A stretch of DNA of 53,056 nucleotides from Deltaproteobacteria bacterium. GTDB taxonomy: Bacteria; Desulfobacterota; Dissulfuribacteria; Dissulfuribacterales; UBA3076. The translations under genes were made by a program, and so were the position numbers. The notes under the pieces were generated by a model. That model saw only the letters and a program-made list of their open reading frames with translations. It made no database searches and was not told where the DNA came from. This document shows positions 8,405-17,242 of the stretch, piece by piece; position 1 is the first letter of the stretch, and each line of letters opens with the position of its first letter. The stretch spans positions 1 through 53,056 of the forward strand of contig JAGYNZ010000019.1 of the NCBI GenBank assembly GCA_018399745.1. The letters run 5' to 3'.

Positions 8405-8902
8405 ATGAAAAAGCTTCATCTTGTTTTATTGCTATCGGTGACGTGTTTTGTATGGAACATCATGTTGTCAACCTGCTATGCAGCCAGCCATAAAGGCAAA
8501 GTGGCGGCAGTAGTCAAAGGCGATACTGAAATATGTGGAGTGCTGGATCATATCGTGCCTGATCCCGGAAAAGAGCCATGCGAAGTAAAGGGCCAAATCT
8601 CCAATCTGGTTCTTATAAAAGGGGACCTGCCTGAAATGCTCGAGCCTGAACGGAGAGTCATACTGAACGTAAAAGGTACAGGTAAATTCATGGCAAAGGT
8701 CGTATTGCTTAATAACAGTGATACTACATTGAACGATATAGCCTCGGCTGTACTCAAAGAGGAAGGCAGTATCATATGGTACAATGAAAAGGGCGGTCTC
8801 TGTATACTATTACTTAAATCAGAAAATGAGTTCGTGCCCTCTGTAGGAGATGATGTCAGCCTGAAAGTCAAACGTAACAGGAGGATTATAGAAGGCTGTT
8901 AA
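8405..8902 (+). CDS. Exported protein of unknown function
   Basis: A 165-aa protein starting MKKLHLVLLLSVTCF, with a classical signal peptide and probable cleavage after CYAA. The mature part has beta-strand-like segments (AAVVKGDTEICGVLD, NLVLIKGDLPEM, RRVILNVKGTGKFMAKVVLL) and three Cys, but no haem motif. I recognise no family. AAGGAGG precedes the ATG, and it follows the triheme cytochrome gene closely, so it may act with it in the periplasm. A GGGCCC-containing inverted repeat shortly after the stop (about 8922-8966) may end the transcript. Confidence 0.6.
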   Translation: MKKLHLVLLLSVTCFVWNIMLSTCYAASHKGKVAAVVKGDTEICGVLDHIVPDPGKEPCEVKGQISNLVLIKGDLPEMLEPERRVILNVKGTGKFMAKVVLLNNSDTTLNDIASAVLKEEGSIIWYNEKGGLCILLLKSENEFVPSVGDDVSLKVKRNRRIIEGC

Positions 8903-9392
8903 ACTAAAGACTCTTGAATTCCGGGGCCCTTTTAGAGAATCCATTATTCCCTGACAGGGCCCTTCTTGATTGAGAGCTTTATGACCATTCACGGGTGAAC
9001 AGATTCAGCGTTTTGTCATGTAATATTTTTTATGTAACCTCACAAAACCATTTCTTTTCTTATTAAGATTCCAGCATAATGCATCTAGAATGCCTATACC
9101 GAGACAGATAATATAGCCAGGGATTTTTACCCGTTCATTATTTTTATTCATGGATTCATATTGAAGGATATGCTGACAGCACGGGTCCCGAAGGGTATAA
9201 TCTCCATCAGTCTCAGGTGTAGGCCATGAACGTTTAACTTGCTTCAAAAGGCAGTCTGTTCAGACAGGCTGACAGCCGTTGGCTATTGGGGAAGCAGGCA
9301 TTGAAGAGCTAAGGACGACACTCCTTATGGCCGGCAAATCGCAGGGTTGATATCTGAACAGAGCCCGGGTAGATAATGATTAGGAGGAACAA
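8903..9392. other. Intergenic region without a supported gene
   Basis: 490 bp between the exported-protein gene and glgC. A minus-strand frame of 80 codons at 9005-9247 has no recognisable motif or good ribosome-binding site, and I do not accept it. The glgC promoter should lie near 9250-9375. TAGGAGGA at 9380-9387 is the glgC ribosome-binding site. Confidence 0.4.
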
Positions 9393-10661
9393 ATGCGGGA
9401 TACCTTGGCCGTAATTCTGGCTGGAGGAGCCGGAAGCAGGCTTAATGTTCTGGTACGACACAGGGCAAAGCCAGCAGTACCATTTGGCGGTATCTATAGG
9501 ATAATTGACTTTGCGCTTTCAAATGTAATGAATTCAGGTCTTAATCATGTTGCAGTTTTGACTCAATATAAGCCCCTTTCTCTTATGGATCATATAGGTA
9601 CCGGCGTTGCTTGGGATTTCGCCGGCAGGACCAGGGGCGTCAAGATCCTTCCCCCACGTACAGGGGAGAAAGATTCAGACTGGTATAAGGGCACTGCAGA
9701 TGCAATACGGCAGAATCTGGATTTTATAGAGGCCAGACCCTCAAAACAGGTGTTAATACTTTCAGGGGATCATGTCTATTACATGGATTACAGGAATATG
9801 GTTAAATGCCACAGGGCTACCGGGGCCAAAGTCACAGTGGCCATGATGACTGTTCCTTCGGAGCAGACCGACCAATTCGGAATTGGTATTCTGGATAAAA
9901 GCGGCCGGATTGTCGATTGGGAGGAAAAGCCTAAAAAGGCCAGATCGAATCTGGCCTCAATGGGGATTTATGTATTTGATACTGAATATCTGGTCGAATC
10001 TATTAGGGCTACCAGTCATGTAGACTTTGGTCATCATATACTGCCCAAGGCCATGGAGGAAGGTCAGTTGTTTGCTTACATTTACCATGGATACTGGCGG
10101 GACGTGGGAACGGTATCTGCATACTGGGAAGCCAACATGGACCTGCTCAGGCATGGGAGTGGTTTGGAGCCTGAGACCTGGAGCGTATGCACTAATGTCG
10201 AAAATGAGTGCTTGCTATTTGACCGCCCACCGGCAATGATCCTGCCCGGTGCCGAAGTAAAGAATTCAGCCATTAGCAAAGGCTGCATCATACGCGGGAC
10301 AGTTAGTGGGTCTGTTCTTTCACCTGGAGTAGTAGTGGAATATGGGGCAAGAGTGATTGATTCCATATTAATGCAAAATACATGGGTGGGTAGCGGGGCC
10401 TTTTTGAACAAAGTAGTGACCGACAAGGAGGTTGCAATCGGCCCTGACTCCAGTATCGGATCAGGGAATATTGATATTGCAAATCGTCTCTATCCCAAAC
10501 ACCTTTCTACCGGCATAACTCTGATCGGCAAATGGGTTACTGTCCCTGAAGGGGCGAAAATCGGCACAAATTGCATTATTGCCCAAAGGGTCACGAACAA
10601 TATGTGGCCGGAAAACTTAATACTCCCTGACGGGGAAACACTGGATGGTCTGAACAAATGA
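9393..10661 (+). CDS. glgC: Glucose-1-phosphate adenylyltransferase
   Basis: A 422-residue enzyme that makes ADP-glucose from glucose-1-phosphate and ATP, the committed step of bacterial glycogen synthesis. The N-terminal nucleotidyltransferase domain starts with [17 protein letters not shown] and [21 protein letters not shown] (pyrophosphorylase signature with catalytic Arg/Lys). [21 protein letters not shown] and [14 protein letters not shown] follow, and residues ~290-415 form a left-handed beta-helix of hexapeptide repeats for allosteric control. Length is normal. TAGGAGGA lies 5 bp before the ATG. The last 4 bp overlap glyQ (ATGA), so glgC-glyQ-glyS should be translationally coupled. That is an uncommon link between storage and translation genes. 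Confidence 0.95.
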   Translation: MRDTLAVILAGGAGSRLNVLVRHRAKPAVPFGGIYRIIDFALSNVMNSGLNHVAVLTQYKPLSLMDHIGTGVAWDFAGRTRGVKILPPRTGEKDSDWYKGTADAIRQNLDFIEARPSKQVLILSGDHVYYMDYRNMVKCHRATGAKVTVAMMTVPSEQTDQFGIGILDKSGRIVDWEEKPKKARSNLASMGIYVFDTEYLVESIRATSHVDFGHHILPKAMEEGQLFAYIYHGYWRDVGTVSAYWEANMDLLRHGSGLEPETWSVCTNVENECLLFDRPPAMILPGAEVKNSAISKGCIIRGTVSGSVLSPGVVVEYGARVIDSILMQNTWVGSGAFLNKVVTDKEVAIGPDSSIGSGNIDIANRLYPKHLSTGITLIGKWVTVPEGAKIGTNCIIAQRVTNNMWPENLILPDGETLDGLNK

Positions 10662-11515
10662 TTTTTCAGGAAATTATAGCAAATCTAAATAAATATTGGC
10701 AGGAGCAGGGGTGCATACTGCTACAGCCGTATGATATGGAGGTAGGGGCAGGGACTTTTCACCCGGCCACCTTTCTTCTGTCCCTTGGGCCTGAGCCGTG
10801 GCGTATTGCATATGTACAGCCCTCGCGCCGCCCTACAGACGGCCGTTATGGTGAAAATCCCAATCGCCTTCAGCACTATTACCAGTATCAGGTAATACTC
10901 AAGCCTTCACCTGACAATATACAGGATCTGTATCTTAACAGCCTGGCAAATTTTGATCTGATCCTGGCAGAACATGATATACGTTTTGTAGAGGATGACT
11001 GGGAGTCACCAACTCTTGGAGCCTGGGGTCTTGGTTGGGAGGTCTGGCTTGATGGTATGGAAATTACCCAGTTCACTTATTTCCAGCAGGTCGGCGGTGT
11101 TGATGTAAATCCAATATCCGTTGAGATCACCTATGGCCTGGAACGGATCGCCATGTACCTGCAGGAAACAGATAATGTCTATGATCTCAAATGGAGTGAG
11201 CATGTGAGATACGGCGCAATACATCATAGAGATGAGGTAGAGTTCTCACGCTATAATTTTGAGGCCGCAGATGTGGACACCCTGAAACAACTGTTTTCAC
11301 TTCACTACAAGGAGGGGTCGAGATTGCTGGAGCGAAGGCTTGTGCTCCCGGCCTATGACCAGTGTCTTAAGTGCTCTCACTACTTTAATCTCCTGGATGC
11401 CAGAAGTGCCATAAGCGTGTCGGAGAGGACTGCATATATAGGCCGTGTCCGTGATCTCGCACGGGGAGTTGCCGAGAAGTACACATTTCTTGAAGAGGGA
11501 GGGGCCAAGGCGTGA
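10658..11515 (+). CDS. glyQ: Glycyl-tRNA synthetase alpha subunit
   Basis: A 285-aa class II aminoacyl-tRNA synthetase catalytic subunit of the bacterial alpha2beta2 GlyRS. It shows [38 protein letters not shown], the motif 2 region [18 protein letters not shown], and the motif 3 region [10 protein letters not shown]. Length matches the family (~290-300). It starts within the glgC stop and its own stop overlaps the glyS GTG, giving tight coupling that helps make the two subunits in equal amounts. It charges tRNA-Gly in the cytoplasm. Confidence 0.97.
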   Translation: MIFQEIIANLNKYWQEQGCILLQPYDMEVGAGTFHPATFLLSLGPEPWRIAYVQPSRRPTDGRYGENPNRLQHYYQYQVILKPSPDNIQDLYLNSLANFDLILAEHDIRFVEDDWESPTLGAWGLGWEVWLDGMEITQFTYFQQVGGVDVNPISVEITYGLERIAMYLQETDNVYDLKWSEHVRYGAIHHRDEVEFSRYNFEAADVDTLKQLFSLHYKEGSRLLERRLVLPAYDQCLKCSHYFNLLDARSAISVSERTAYIGRVRDLARGVAEKYTFLEEGGAKA

Positions 11516-13590
11516 ATACCAGGAATCTCCTTTTGGAGATAGGAACTGAGGAAATCCCCGCGGCCTTTATTCCATCGGCCATGGACAACCTGGTACTGCT
11601 GGCCAGAGAAAATCTGGATCGCGAGCATTTGACATATGAAGATGTCCTGACATTAGGGACTCCCAGGCGTTTGGCCCTTTTTGTCAGAAATCTGCAGGAC
11701 CGGCAACCTGATAGAGAAGAAGTTGTCACAGGGCCACCTGCAAAAGCCGCCTTTTCATTTAACGGAAAGCCTACGAAAGCAGGAGAGGGTTTTGCGCGTA
11801 ATCATGGTGTCAAGGTCGAAGATCTGCAGGTGGAAGACACGGAAAAGGGGTTTTACCTGGTGTTACGAAGGATAGTCCCTGGCAGAGATACAGGTGAGCT
11901 TTTAAGTGAAATTCTTCCCCGCGTCATAACTGCAATTCCATTTTCCAAGACCATGCGGTGGGGTACGGAGGACCTGCGTTTTGCAAGGCCTGTTCGCTGG
12001 CTTGTTGCACTTTATGGAAAGAATATAGTCCCTTTCAGCCTTGCCGGGGTGAAGACCGGTCTTGAAAGCCGTGGACACCGTTTCATGGCCCCTGAGCACA
12101 TTCGAGTGTCATCGGATTTAGAGAGCTATATAAAGGCCCTTGAAGGAGTCTTTGTGCTGGTTGATCCATCAGTCAGGAGAAACAGACTCCTTCAGGAGGC
12201 CCGAAATGCCGCGGCATCCGTTGGGGCCAATATACTCTCCGACGATGAACTGGTGGACATTAATACATATCTTACCGAATTCCCGTCTGCGGTGTGCGGC
12301 TCTTTTGATAAACGTTTTCTGGCTCTTCCGCGCGATGTGTTAATAACCTGTATGAGGGAGCACCAGAAGTATTTTGCCGTTGTAGATGATAAGGGCGATC
12401 TTATGTCACATTTTGTGGCTGTTAACAATACGCGTTCACCAAGGCCGGAACTTATATGCAAGGGCCATGAAAGGGTGATAAGGGCAAGACTTAGTGATGC
12501 GGATTTTTTCTTTAAAGAGGATCTGAAACGACCACTTGAGGAGTTTGTTGCCGGTCTCTCAGGTATGATTTTCCATCAACGTATTGGTACAGTCCTTGAC
12601 AAAATTCACAGGGTGAAGGCCCTTGCCCATTACTTGGCCGAACAGGTGGCCGAGGACAATATTTCAGTGATTGAGAGGGCGGCATGGCTTTGCAAGGCGG
12701 ATCTTTTGACAGAAATGGTAGGCGAGTTTCCAAGCCTCCAGGGCATAATCGGAAGAGAATACGCCCTTCTCTCTGGTGAAAGCCAGGATGTGGCCGATGC
12801 CATAGAAGAACACTATATGCCGTTACGCTCAGGCGGAAGACTCCCGGGGAGTTTACCGGGGGCGCTGCTTAGTATCGCAGATAAGATGGATACTATCTGC
12901 GGGACTATTGCCATTGGACTCAAACCTTCCGGTACTGCTGATCCTTATGCTCTGAGGAGGCTGGCCCTTGGTATCCTTCATATAATGGAAGAAAGATCTC
13001 TGCCTTTGTCTTTGAAGGCACTTATAGCAGAGGCATTGCGCCAGCTTGAGAATCAGTTTTCAGATATATCAGAAGAACTTACCGGTGAGGTAATTACTTT
13101 TTTCAAACGCCGTTTCTCTTATGATCTCACCGCTCGGGGAATAGATCATGATTTAGTAGAGGCAGCCACCAGAGTGGAATTTGATGATGTGCAGGACTGT
13201 GTTCTGAGAATAAACGCCCTGGCGTCAGTTCGTTCAAGGCCGGAATTTGAACCTCTAAGCATTGCCTTTAAGCGGGTAATTAACATATTAAAGGGGTTTG
13301 AGGGTGGGACAGTGAATCCATCCCTGCTTGAAGCAGAGGAGGAAAAGGCCCTTCATGAGGCATATCTATCTGTCGAGAAAAAGGCTGAAGCCTTTTCCCA
13401 AGACAGGGACTATGAGCAGGCCCTTGTTACCCTTTTGTCTCTCAAGCCTCAGGTAGACAGTTTTTTCGATAATGTGATGGTCATGACTGACAATGCAGAT
13501 GTAAGGGCTAATCGGTTGGCGCTCCTCTGGAATATCGCCCGTCTTTTTTCCAGAATTGGTGACCTGTCAGTCATAAATATATCGGGTTAG
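11512..13590 (+). CDS. glyS: Glycyl-tRNA synthetase beta subunit
   Basis: A 692-aa beta subunit needed for tRNA-Gly recognition and full activity of the alpha2beta2 enzyme. It begins [15 protein letters not shown] (family signature) and contains [12 protein letters not shown] and [19 protein letters not shown]. Its central HD-like domain ([17 protein letters not shown]) is followed by the DALR-type anticodon-binding region near the C-terminus ([18 protein letters not shown]). The start is GTG at 11512, overlapping the glyQ stop (GTGA). Length is as expected. The frame is intact and no decay is visible. Confidence 0.97.
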   Translation: MNTRNLLLEIGTEEIPAAFIPSAMDNLVLLARENLDREHLTYEDVLTLGTPRRLALFVRNLQDRQPDREEVVTGPPAKAAFSFNGKPTKAGEGFARNHGVKVEDLQVEDTEKGFYLVLRRIVPGRDTGELLSEILPRVITAIPFSKTMRWGTEDLRFARPVRWLVALYGKNIVPFSLAGVKTGLESRGHRFMAPEHIRVSSDLESYIKALEGVFVLVDPSVRRNRLLQEARNAAASVGANILSDDELVDINTYLTEFPSAVCGSFDKRFLALPRDVLITCMREHQKYFAVVDDKGDLMSHFVAVNNTRSPRPELICKGHERVIRARLSDADFFFKEDLKRPLEEFVAGLSGMIFHQRIGTVLDKIHRVKALAHYLAEQVAEDNISVIERAAWLCKADLLTEMVGEFPSLQGIIGREYALLSGESQDVADAIEEHYMPLRSGGRLPGSLPGALLSIADKMDTICGTIAIGLKPSGTADPYALRRLALGILHIMEERSLPLSLKALIAEALRQLENQFSDISEELTGEVITFFKRRFSYDLTARGIDHDLVEAATRVEFDDVQDCVLRINALASVRSRPEFEPLSIAFKRVINILKGFEGGTVNPSLLEAEEEKALHEAYLSVEKKAEAFSQDRDYEQALVTLLSLKPQVDSFFDNVMVMTDNADVRANRLALLWNIARLFSRIGDLSVINISG

Positions 13591-13713
13591 AAATGGAGGT
13601 CCATTTGGCCCGGATTGCTTGCTTTTGCAGGGGTTACAACGGGCCATGAGAATATACCCCTTGAGGCATCACACAAGACCGGAGAATGGGCCACAGAACC
13701 TTTAGCCCAGAAC

Positions 13714-14892
13714 TTATTTGGGCGGATATGCTTTTCCCTGCTTCTTACAGGTATTATTATCTTGTATATCCTGCCCCTTCAAACTGATCAAGGATAGCCG
13801 TCCATAGTCACCGCTGATAAATTGTTCCATCATTTGAAACGCCTCGCTATCAGTGAACTGGCGAGGAGGATGTTTACAGAAATAGGCCGCCGGTGCAGAA
13901 AGGACTCCGCCCTGACCTCTGCTTAAAGCCAGTTTCGTGCAACGAATGGCATCAATAGCCACACCGGCCGAGTTGGGAGAATCCTCCACTGAAAGACGAA
14001 GCTCCAGGTTCATGGGCACATCACCAAAAAGTTTTCCTTCCATACGAATGAAACATATCTTGTTGTCTTTCTGCCATGCCACATAATCACTCGGGCCAAT
14101 ATGGATGTTTTCATCGTTTAGGCGCTTTGCGGCCATTGCCTGAACAGCCTCTGTCTTAGATAACCTCTTGGAAATTAAGCGTTTACGGCTGAGCATATTA
14201 AGAAAGTCAGTATTGCCTCCGGTATTGAGCTGATATGTTCGTTCCAGCTTGACGCCTCGTTTTTTAAACAGGTCGGTCAGCACCCGGTGGACTATGGTTG
14301 CACCCATCTGGGATTTAATGTCGTCACCGATGACAGGAATATTTTTTTCCTCGAAACGTTTGGCCCATCCCTGATCACTGGCGATAAAAACCGGAATGTT
14401 ATTGATAAAAGCAATTCCTGCATCCAGCGCACATTCAGCATAAAACTTTGTGGCCTCTTCCGAGCCTACAGGAAGATAATTTAGGAGGATTTCAGCGCCA
14501 GACTGCTTGATTACCTCAACCACTTCTTCTTTGGTTGCTTCAGGTTTATCAGCCAGGACAAAAGTGAATTTGTCGTCATAATTCCTCATGTGGCTTGCGA
14601 CACCGTCCAGGATCCTACCCATACGAACAGCAACCCCTGATTGGGGGAGATTCGGATAGAGGCACTTTGTACAGTTAGGTTCGGCGAAGACGGCTTCATG
14701 CACATCCTTTCCAACCTTTCGTCTGTCAACATCGTATGCCGCAACGACCTCTATGTCTCCAGGCTTGTATCCATCAATTTCCCAATGCATCAGACCGATA
14801 ACATCTTCTGCGTCTTTGCCACGATAATAGTGAATTCCCTGAATCAGGGAACTAGCGCAGTTACCAATTCCAACAATCACTATTTTGATCAC
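13714..14892 (-). CDS. ino1: Inositol-3-phosphate synthase
   Basis: A 392-aa NAD-dependent isomerase of the prokaryotic/archaeal Ino1 type that cyclises glucose-6-phosphate to inositol-3-phosphate. Visible features are an N-terminal Rossmann motif (IVIVGIGNCASSLIQG), EVVAAYDVDRRKVGKDV, INNIPVFIASD, the catalytic-core GDDIKSQMGATIVHRVL, and LNTGGNTDFLNM with the conserved Asn/Asp. The product could feed inositol lipids or compatible solutes such as di-myo-inositol phosphate, and nothing in the window decides which. The start codon is GTG, with AAGGAGA upstream at slightly long spacing. It is convergent with glyS. Confidence 0.93.
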   Translation of the reverse strand: MIKIVIVGIGNCASSLIQGIHYYRGKDAEDVIGLMHWEIDGYKPGDIEVVAAYDVDRRKVGKDVHEAVFAEPNCTKCLYPNLPQSGVAVRMGRILDGVASHMRNYDDKFTFVLADKPEATKEEVVEVIKQSGAEILLNYLPVGSEEATKFYAECALDAGIAFINNIPVFIASDQGWAKRFEEKNIPVIGDDIKSQMGATIVHRVLTDLFKKRGVKLERTYQLNTGGNTDFLNMLSRKRLISKRLSKTEAVQAMAAKRLNDENIHIGPSDYVAWQKDNKICFIRMEGKLFGDVPMNLELRLSVEDSPNSAGVAIDAIRCTKLALSRGQGGVLSAPAAYFCKHPPRQFTDSEAFQMMEQFISGDYGRLSLISLKGQDIQDNNTCKKQGKAYPPK

Positions 14893-15442
14893 AGCTCAGT
14901 CATCTCCTTAACGTTAGTTGAAAGTGCGGAAGACGATTTGTATGTAATTTTACTATTCCAGATCGCCCTAAGTTTAATACCACCTTTCGAACGTAAATAA
15001 AAGTGTTGGTTAACATTAGAGCCGATTTTTTTATGACATAATATCCTCGGGCAGATTTGATTCGAAATATCTAAAGTTGTGATGCGCTCTTTCAGCACGG
15101 TCAATTTTATATAATTAAATGGTATGAAGCGAAACTTTACCTTTAAGGTAGTTTATAATTTTAGTTCACTATAGGTACTTCCAATTTTGTAAATATGCTT
15201 GCAAAGGTATTGGAGCATGTTTATACTTAAGTTAATTACCTGGTGATTCAAAGAGGCTTCCTTGCGTAGTGCTTTTGTTGTGAGAATTTCCAAAGGTAAG
15301 CCGACAGCGATATTGGCAACTAATTGTTTTTTCTTCAAGTATTTGTTGCTTCAGTGATGATTATTGTTTGCTCTTGAAAGATATTTTTATGTGTAGCTGG
15401 CAAATAACAAACTTGATATTTTGCTAATATAAAAGGGATTAT
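14893..15442. other. Divergent intergenic region
   Basis: 550 bp of A+T-rich DNA between ino1 (leftward) and the DUF948 gene (rightward). No supported gene or RNA is seen. Promoters for both genes should be here, but no clear box pair could be chosen by eye. Confidence 0.4.
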
Positions 15443-15991
15443 ATGCCTTCCATAATAAGTTCGCTTGCATTTTTCGCCATAGCCCTGGCCTTTATAGTTC
15501 TGGTAATTTATATCGTTCGTTTGTCAAAGAGTGCCCAGAATACACTGGAGAACTTGGACGAAGTTGTGGTTTCTAAAATGGCAGAACTGGAGGATACGGC
15601 ACAGAAAACTCTCAGCGGGATAAATCAGCGTATGGGTATGATAGAGGGCCAGTTGATACCTCTCATTGAAGAGCTCAAAAATACAGCCAAGGCATATCAG
15701 GATCTCAGCAGGACTCTGGAGAAGGATCTTCCCCCGATCTTAGATAATGTTCATCAAATTACTGGAGAAATAAAGGACTTGACTGGTGATATTAATGTCA
15801 AGATTCACCAGACAAAGGACTTCTTTGAAGCTGCTCGTGAGGCAGGTGAGACAATCCGGGTTGCAACAGATATGAGCAGGTCGGGGCTTACAGGGTTGGC
15901 TGTTCAGGTGGCAAGTATGAGCGCAGGCGTCAAGAGGTCTTTGGAGTTTCTTTCTGAAAACCTTAGATTTAAAGGAGGTAGCAAGAAATGA
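15443..15991 (+). CDS. DUF948-type membrane-anchored coiled-coil protein
   Basis: 182 residues. One N-terminal transmembrane helix (about 7-27) is followed by a long, heptad-rich helix (NTLENLDEVVVSKMAEL..., LEKDLPPILDNVHQITGEIKDL) like DUF948 / general-stress proteins and methyl-accepting-like coiled coils. The C-terminal ~40 residues are amphipathic. No enzymatic motif is present. It overlaps the next gene by 4 bp (ATGA), and the DUF948-YtxH pairing is widespread and often linked to envelope stress. It acts at the inner membrane, and its molecular job is not known. Confidence 0.75.
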   Translation: MPSIISSLAFFAIALAFIVLVIYIVRLSKSAQNTLENLDEVVVSKMAELEDTAQKTLSGINQRMGMIEGQLIPLIEELKNTAKAYQDLSRTLEKDLPPILDNVHQITGEIKDLTGDINVKIHQTKDFFEAAREAGETIRVATDMSRSGLTGLAVQVASMSAGVKRSLEFLSENLRFKGGSKK

Positions 15992-16353
15992 GCAACAGTG
16001 AAGGTCGCTATTCGGCAGGTTGTGTGGCCATAGCATTTTTGTTGGGAGGTGCAGTGGGAGCTGGTTTGGCCACGTTATTAACTCCCAAAACAGGTTCTGA
16101 AGTAAGGAATCGGATAAGGGAGCAAGCCTATGCGGCCCGTGGTGAGGCCTATAAGGTAGCAGATGATGTGCGTTACAAAGCCAGTGAGCTTCTTGATAAA
16201 AGTAAGGGGGTTGTTGAACAGAAGAGGGCTGTTTTGGAATCTGCTTATGAAGCAGGTAAAGAAGCAATGTCACGCGAGAAGGAACGCCTTGTTGCCCGCA
16301 TGAAGTCTGAAAGGGCTGAAGAAGACACCTCTTCAGAGCAAGAAGAGGCTTAA
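15988..16353 (+). CDS. YtxH-domain protein
   Basis: A 121-aa protein with an N-terminal glycine-rich membrane segment (CVAIAFLLGGAVGAGLATLLTPKTGSEVR), the core of the YtxH family. An amphipathic helical tail rich in Lys/Glu/Ala follows and ends in a Glu/Ser-rich stretch. It is translationally coupled to the upstream DUF948 gene. YtxH proteins are linked to stress in Firmicutes, but their biochemical role is unknown. A GGGGGATCCCCC palindrome just after the stop (about 16389) sits between this gene and the convergent nadK. Confidence 0.8.
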   Translation: MSNSEGRYSAGCVAIAFLLGGAVGAGLATLLTPKTGSEVRNRIREQAYAARGEAYKVADDVRYKASELLDKSKGVVEQKRAVLESAYEAGKEAMSREKERLVARMKSERAEEDTSSEQEEA

Positions 16354-16414
16354 GACTTATAAAATGAGCTGTGGATTTAAATAGAGAGGGGGATCCCCCG
16401 AGGATCGCTCTTCT

Positions 16415-17233
16415 CTATGTCCCAACACCCTTTGCCCATCCAAGCTTTTCCCTTAAAATAGTGAAGTAGTTTCTGATTGGGGATTTTATGAGTTTGAGGT
16501 GTCCTTGGGCCTTTTGCACCTCGACACAGTCTCCTTCGTTGAGTTCATATCCTGCTTGACCGTCTATTACTAAGCTGATCTTTTCCCTGGCATTTCTGAG
16601 CTGTATCGCTACTTTCATTCGACCCGGCAGTATAAGAGGACGTGCATTAAGGGCAAAAGGACAAATCGGGGTCAATATAAGGGCCTCGATACAAGGGTGC
16701 AGGATAGGGCCGCCGGCAGAGAGGTTATAGGCTGTAGACCCGGTTGCACTTGATATGATAAGACCATCTCCGCGGTATGTGGTAAGGAATGAGCCCCCCG
16801 CCCAGGTTGGAAGTGTTATAATTGTACTGAGAGGGCCTTTGCTTATCACTGCTTCATTAAGTGCATAATAAGTCGAGTCTTTACTACCAGCTACCTTTAG
16901 CGTAACCGAGAGTATTGTCCGTTTATCCAGCTCGAAGGTTCCTGATATCAGAGAATCCAGCGCCTGTTCCATCTCGTTTATATGGATCTCGGTAAGAAAT
17001 CCCAGACCCCCCAGGTTTATGCCAAGCAGGGGGATTCCCAGCTGATAAGCCTTCCCGGCTACATGTAGCAGGGTGCCATCTCCTCCCAGTACTACTATGG
17101 CCTCGGTTTGAGGGTTTACCTTTCCTTCAGTGACAGATACCCCATAACCATGGAAAAGCTTTTCAATGACCTTTCCTATCCTGTTTGGGACTTCGGTCTC
17201 GTGCCTGATAATGAGGCTGATATGTTTGAGCAT
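16415..17233 (-). CDS. nadK: NAD kinase
   Basis: A 272-aa ATP/polyphosphate-NAD kinase that makes NADP+ from NAD+. Family landmarks are VVLGGDGTLLHVA (GGDGT at residues 50-54, with the catalytic Asp), INLGGLGFLTEI, the ALNEAVI strand, TYRGDGLIISSATGSTAYNLSAGGPI and FALNARPLILP. Length is normal. It starts 9 bp after the end of the M16 protease gene on the same strand, so the two form an operon. Cytoplasmic. Confidence 0.96.
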   Translation of the reverse strand: MLKHISLIIRHETEVPNRIGKVIEKLFHGYGVSVTEGKVNPQTEAIVVLGGDGTLLHVAGKAYQLGIPLLGINLGGLGFLTEIHINEMEQALDSLISGTFELDKRTILSVTLKVAGSKDSTYYALNEAVISKGPLSTIITLPTWAGGSFLTTYRGDGLIISSATGSTAYNLSAGGPILHPCIEALILTPICPFALNARPLILPGRMKVAIQLRNAREKISLVIDGQAGYELNEGDCVEVQKAQGHLKLIKSPIRNYFTILREKLGWAKGVGT

Positions 17234-17242
17234 AAGGTCTGT

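Noticed and set aside
9005-9247. Minus-strand frame of 80 codons upstream of glgC
   Set aside because: No recognisable family, no clear ribosome-binding site and no operon context.
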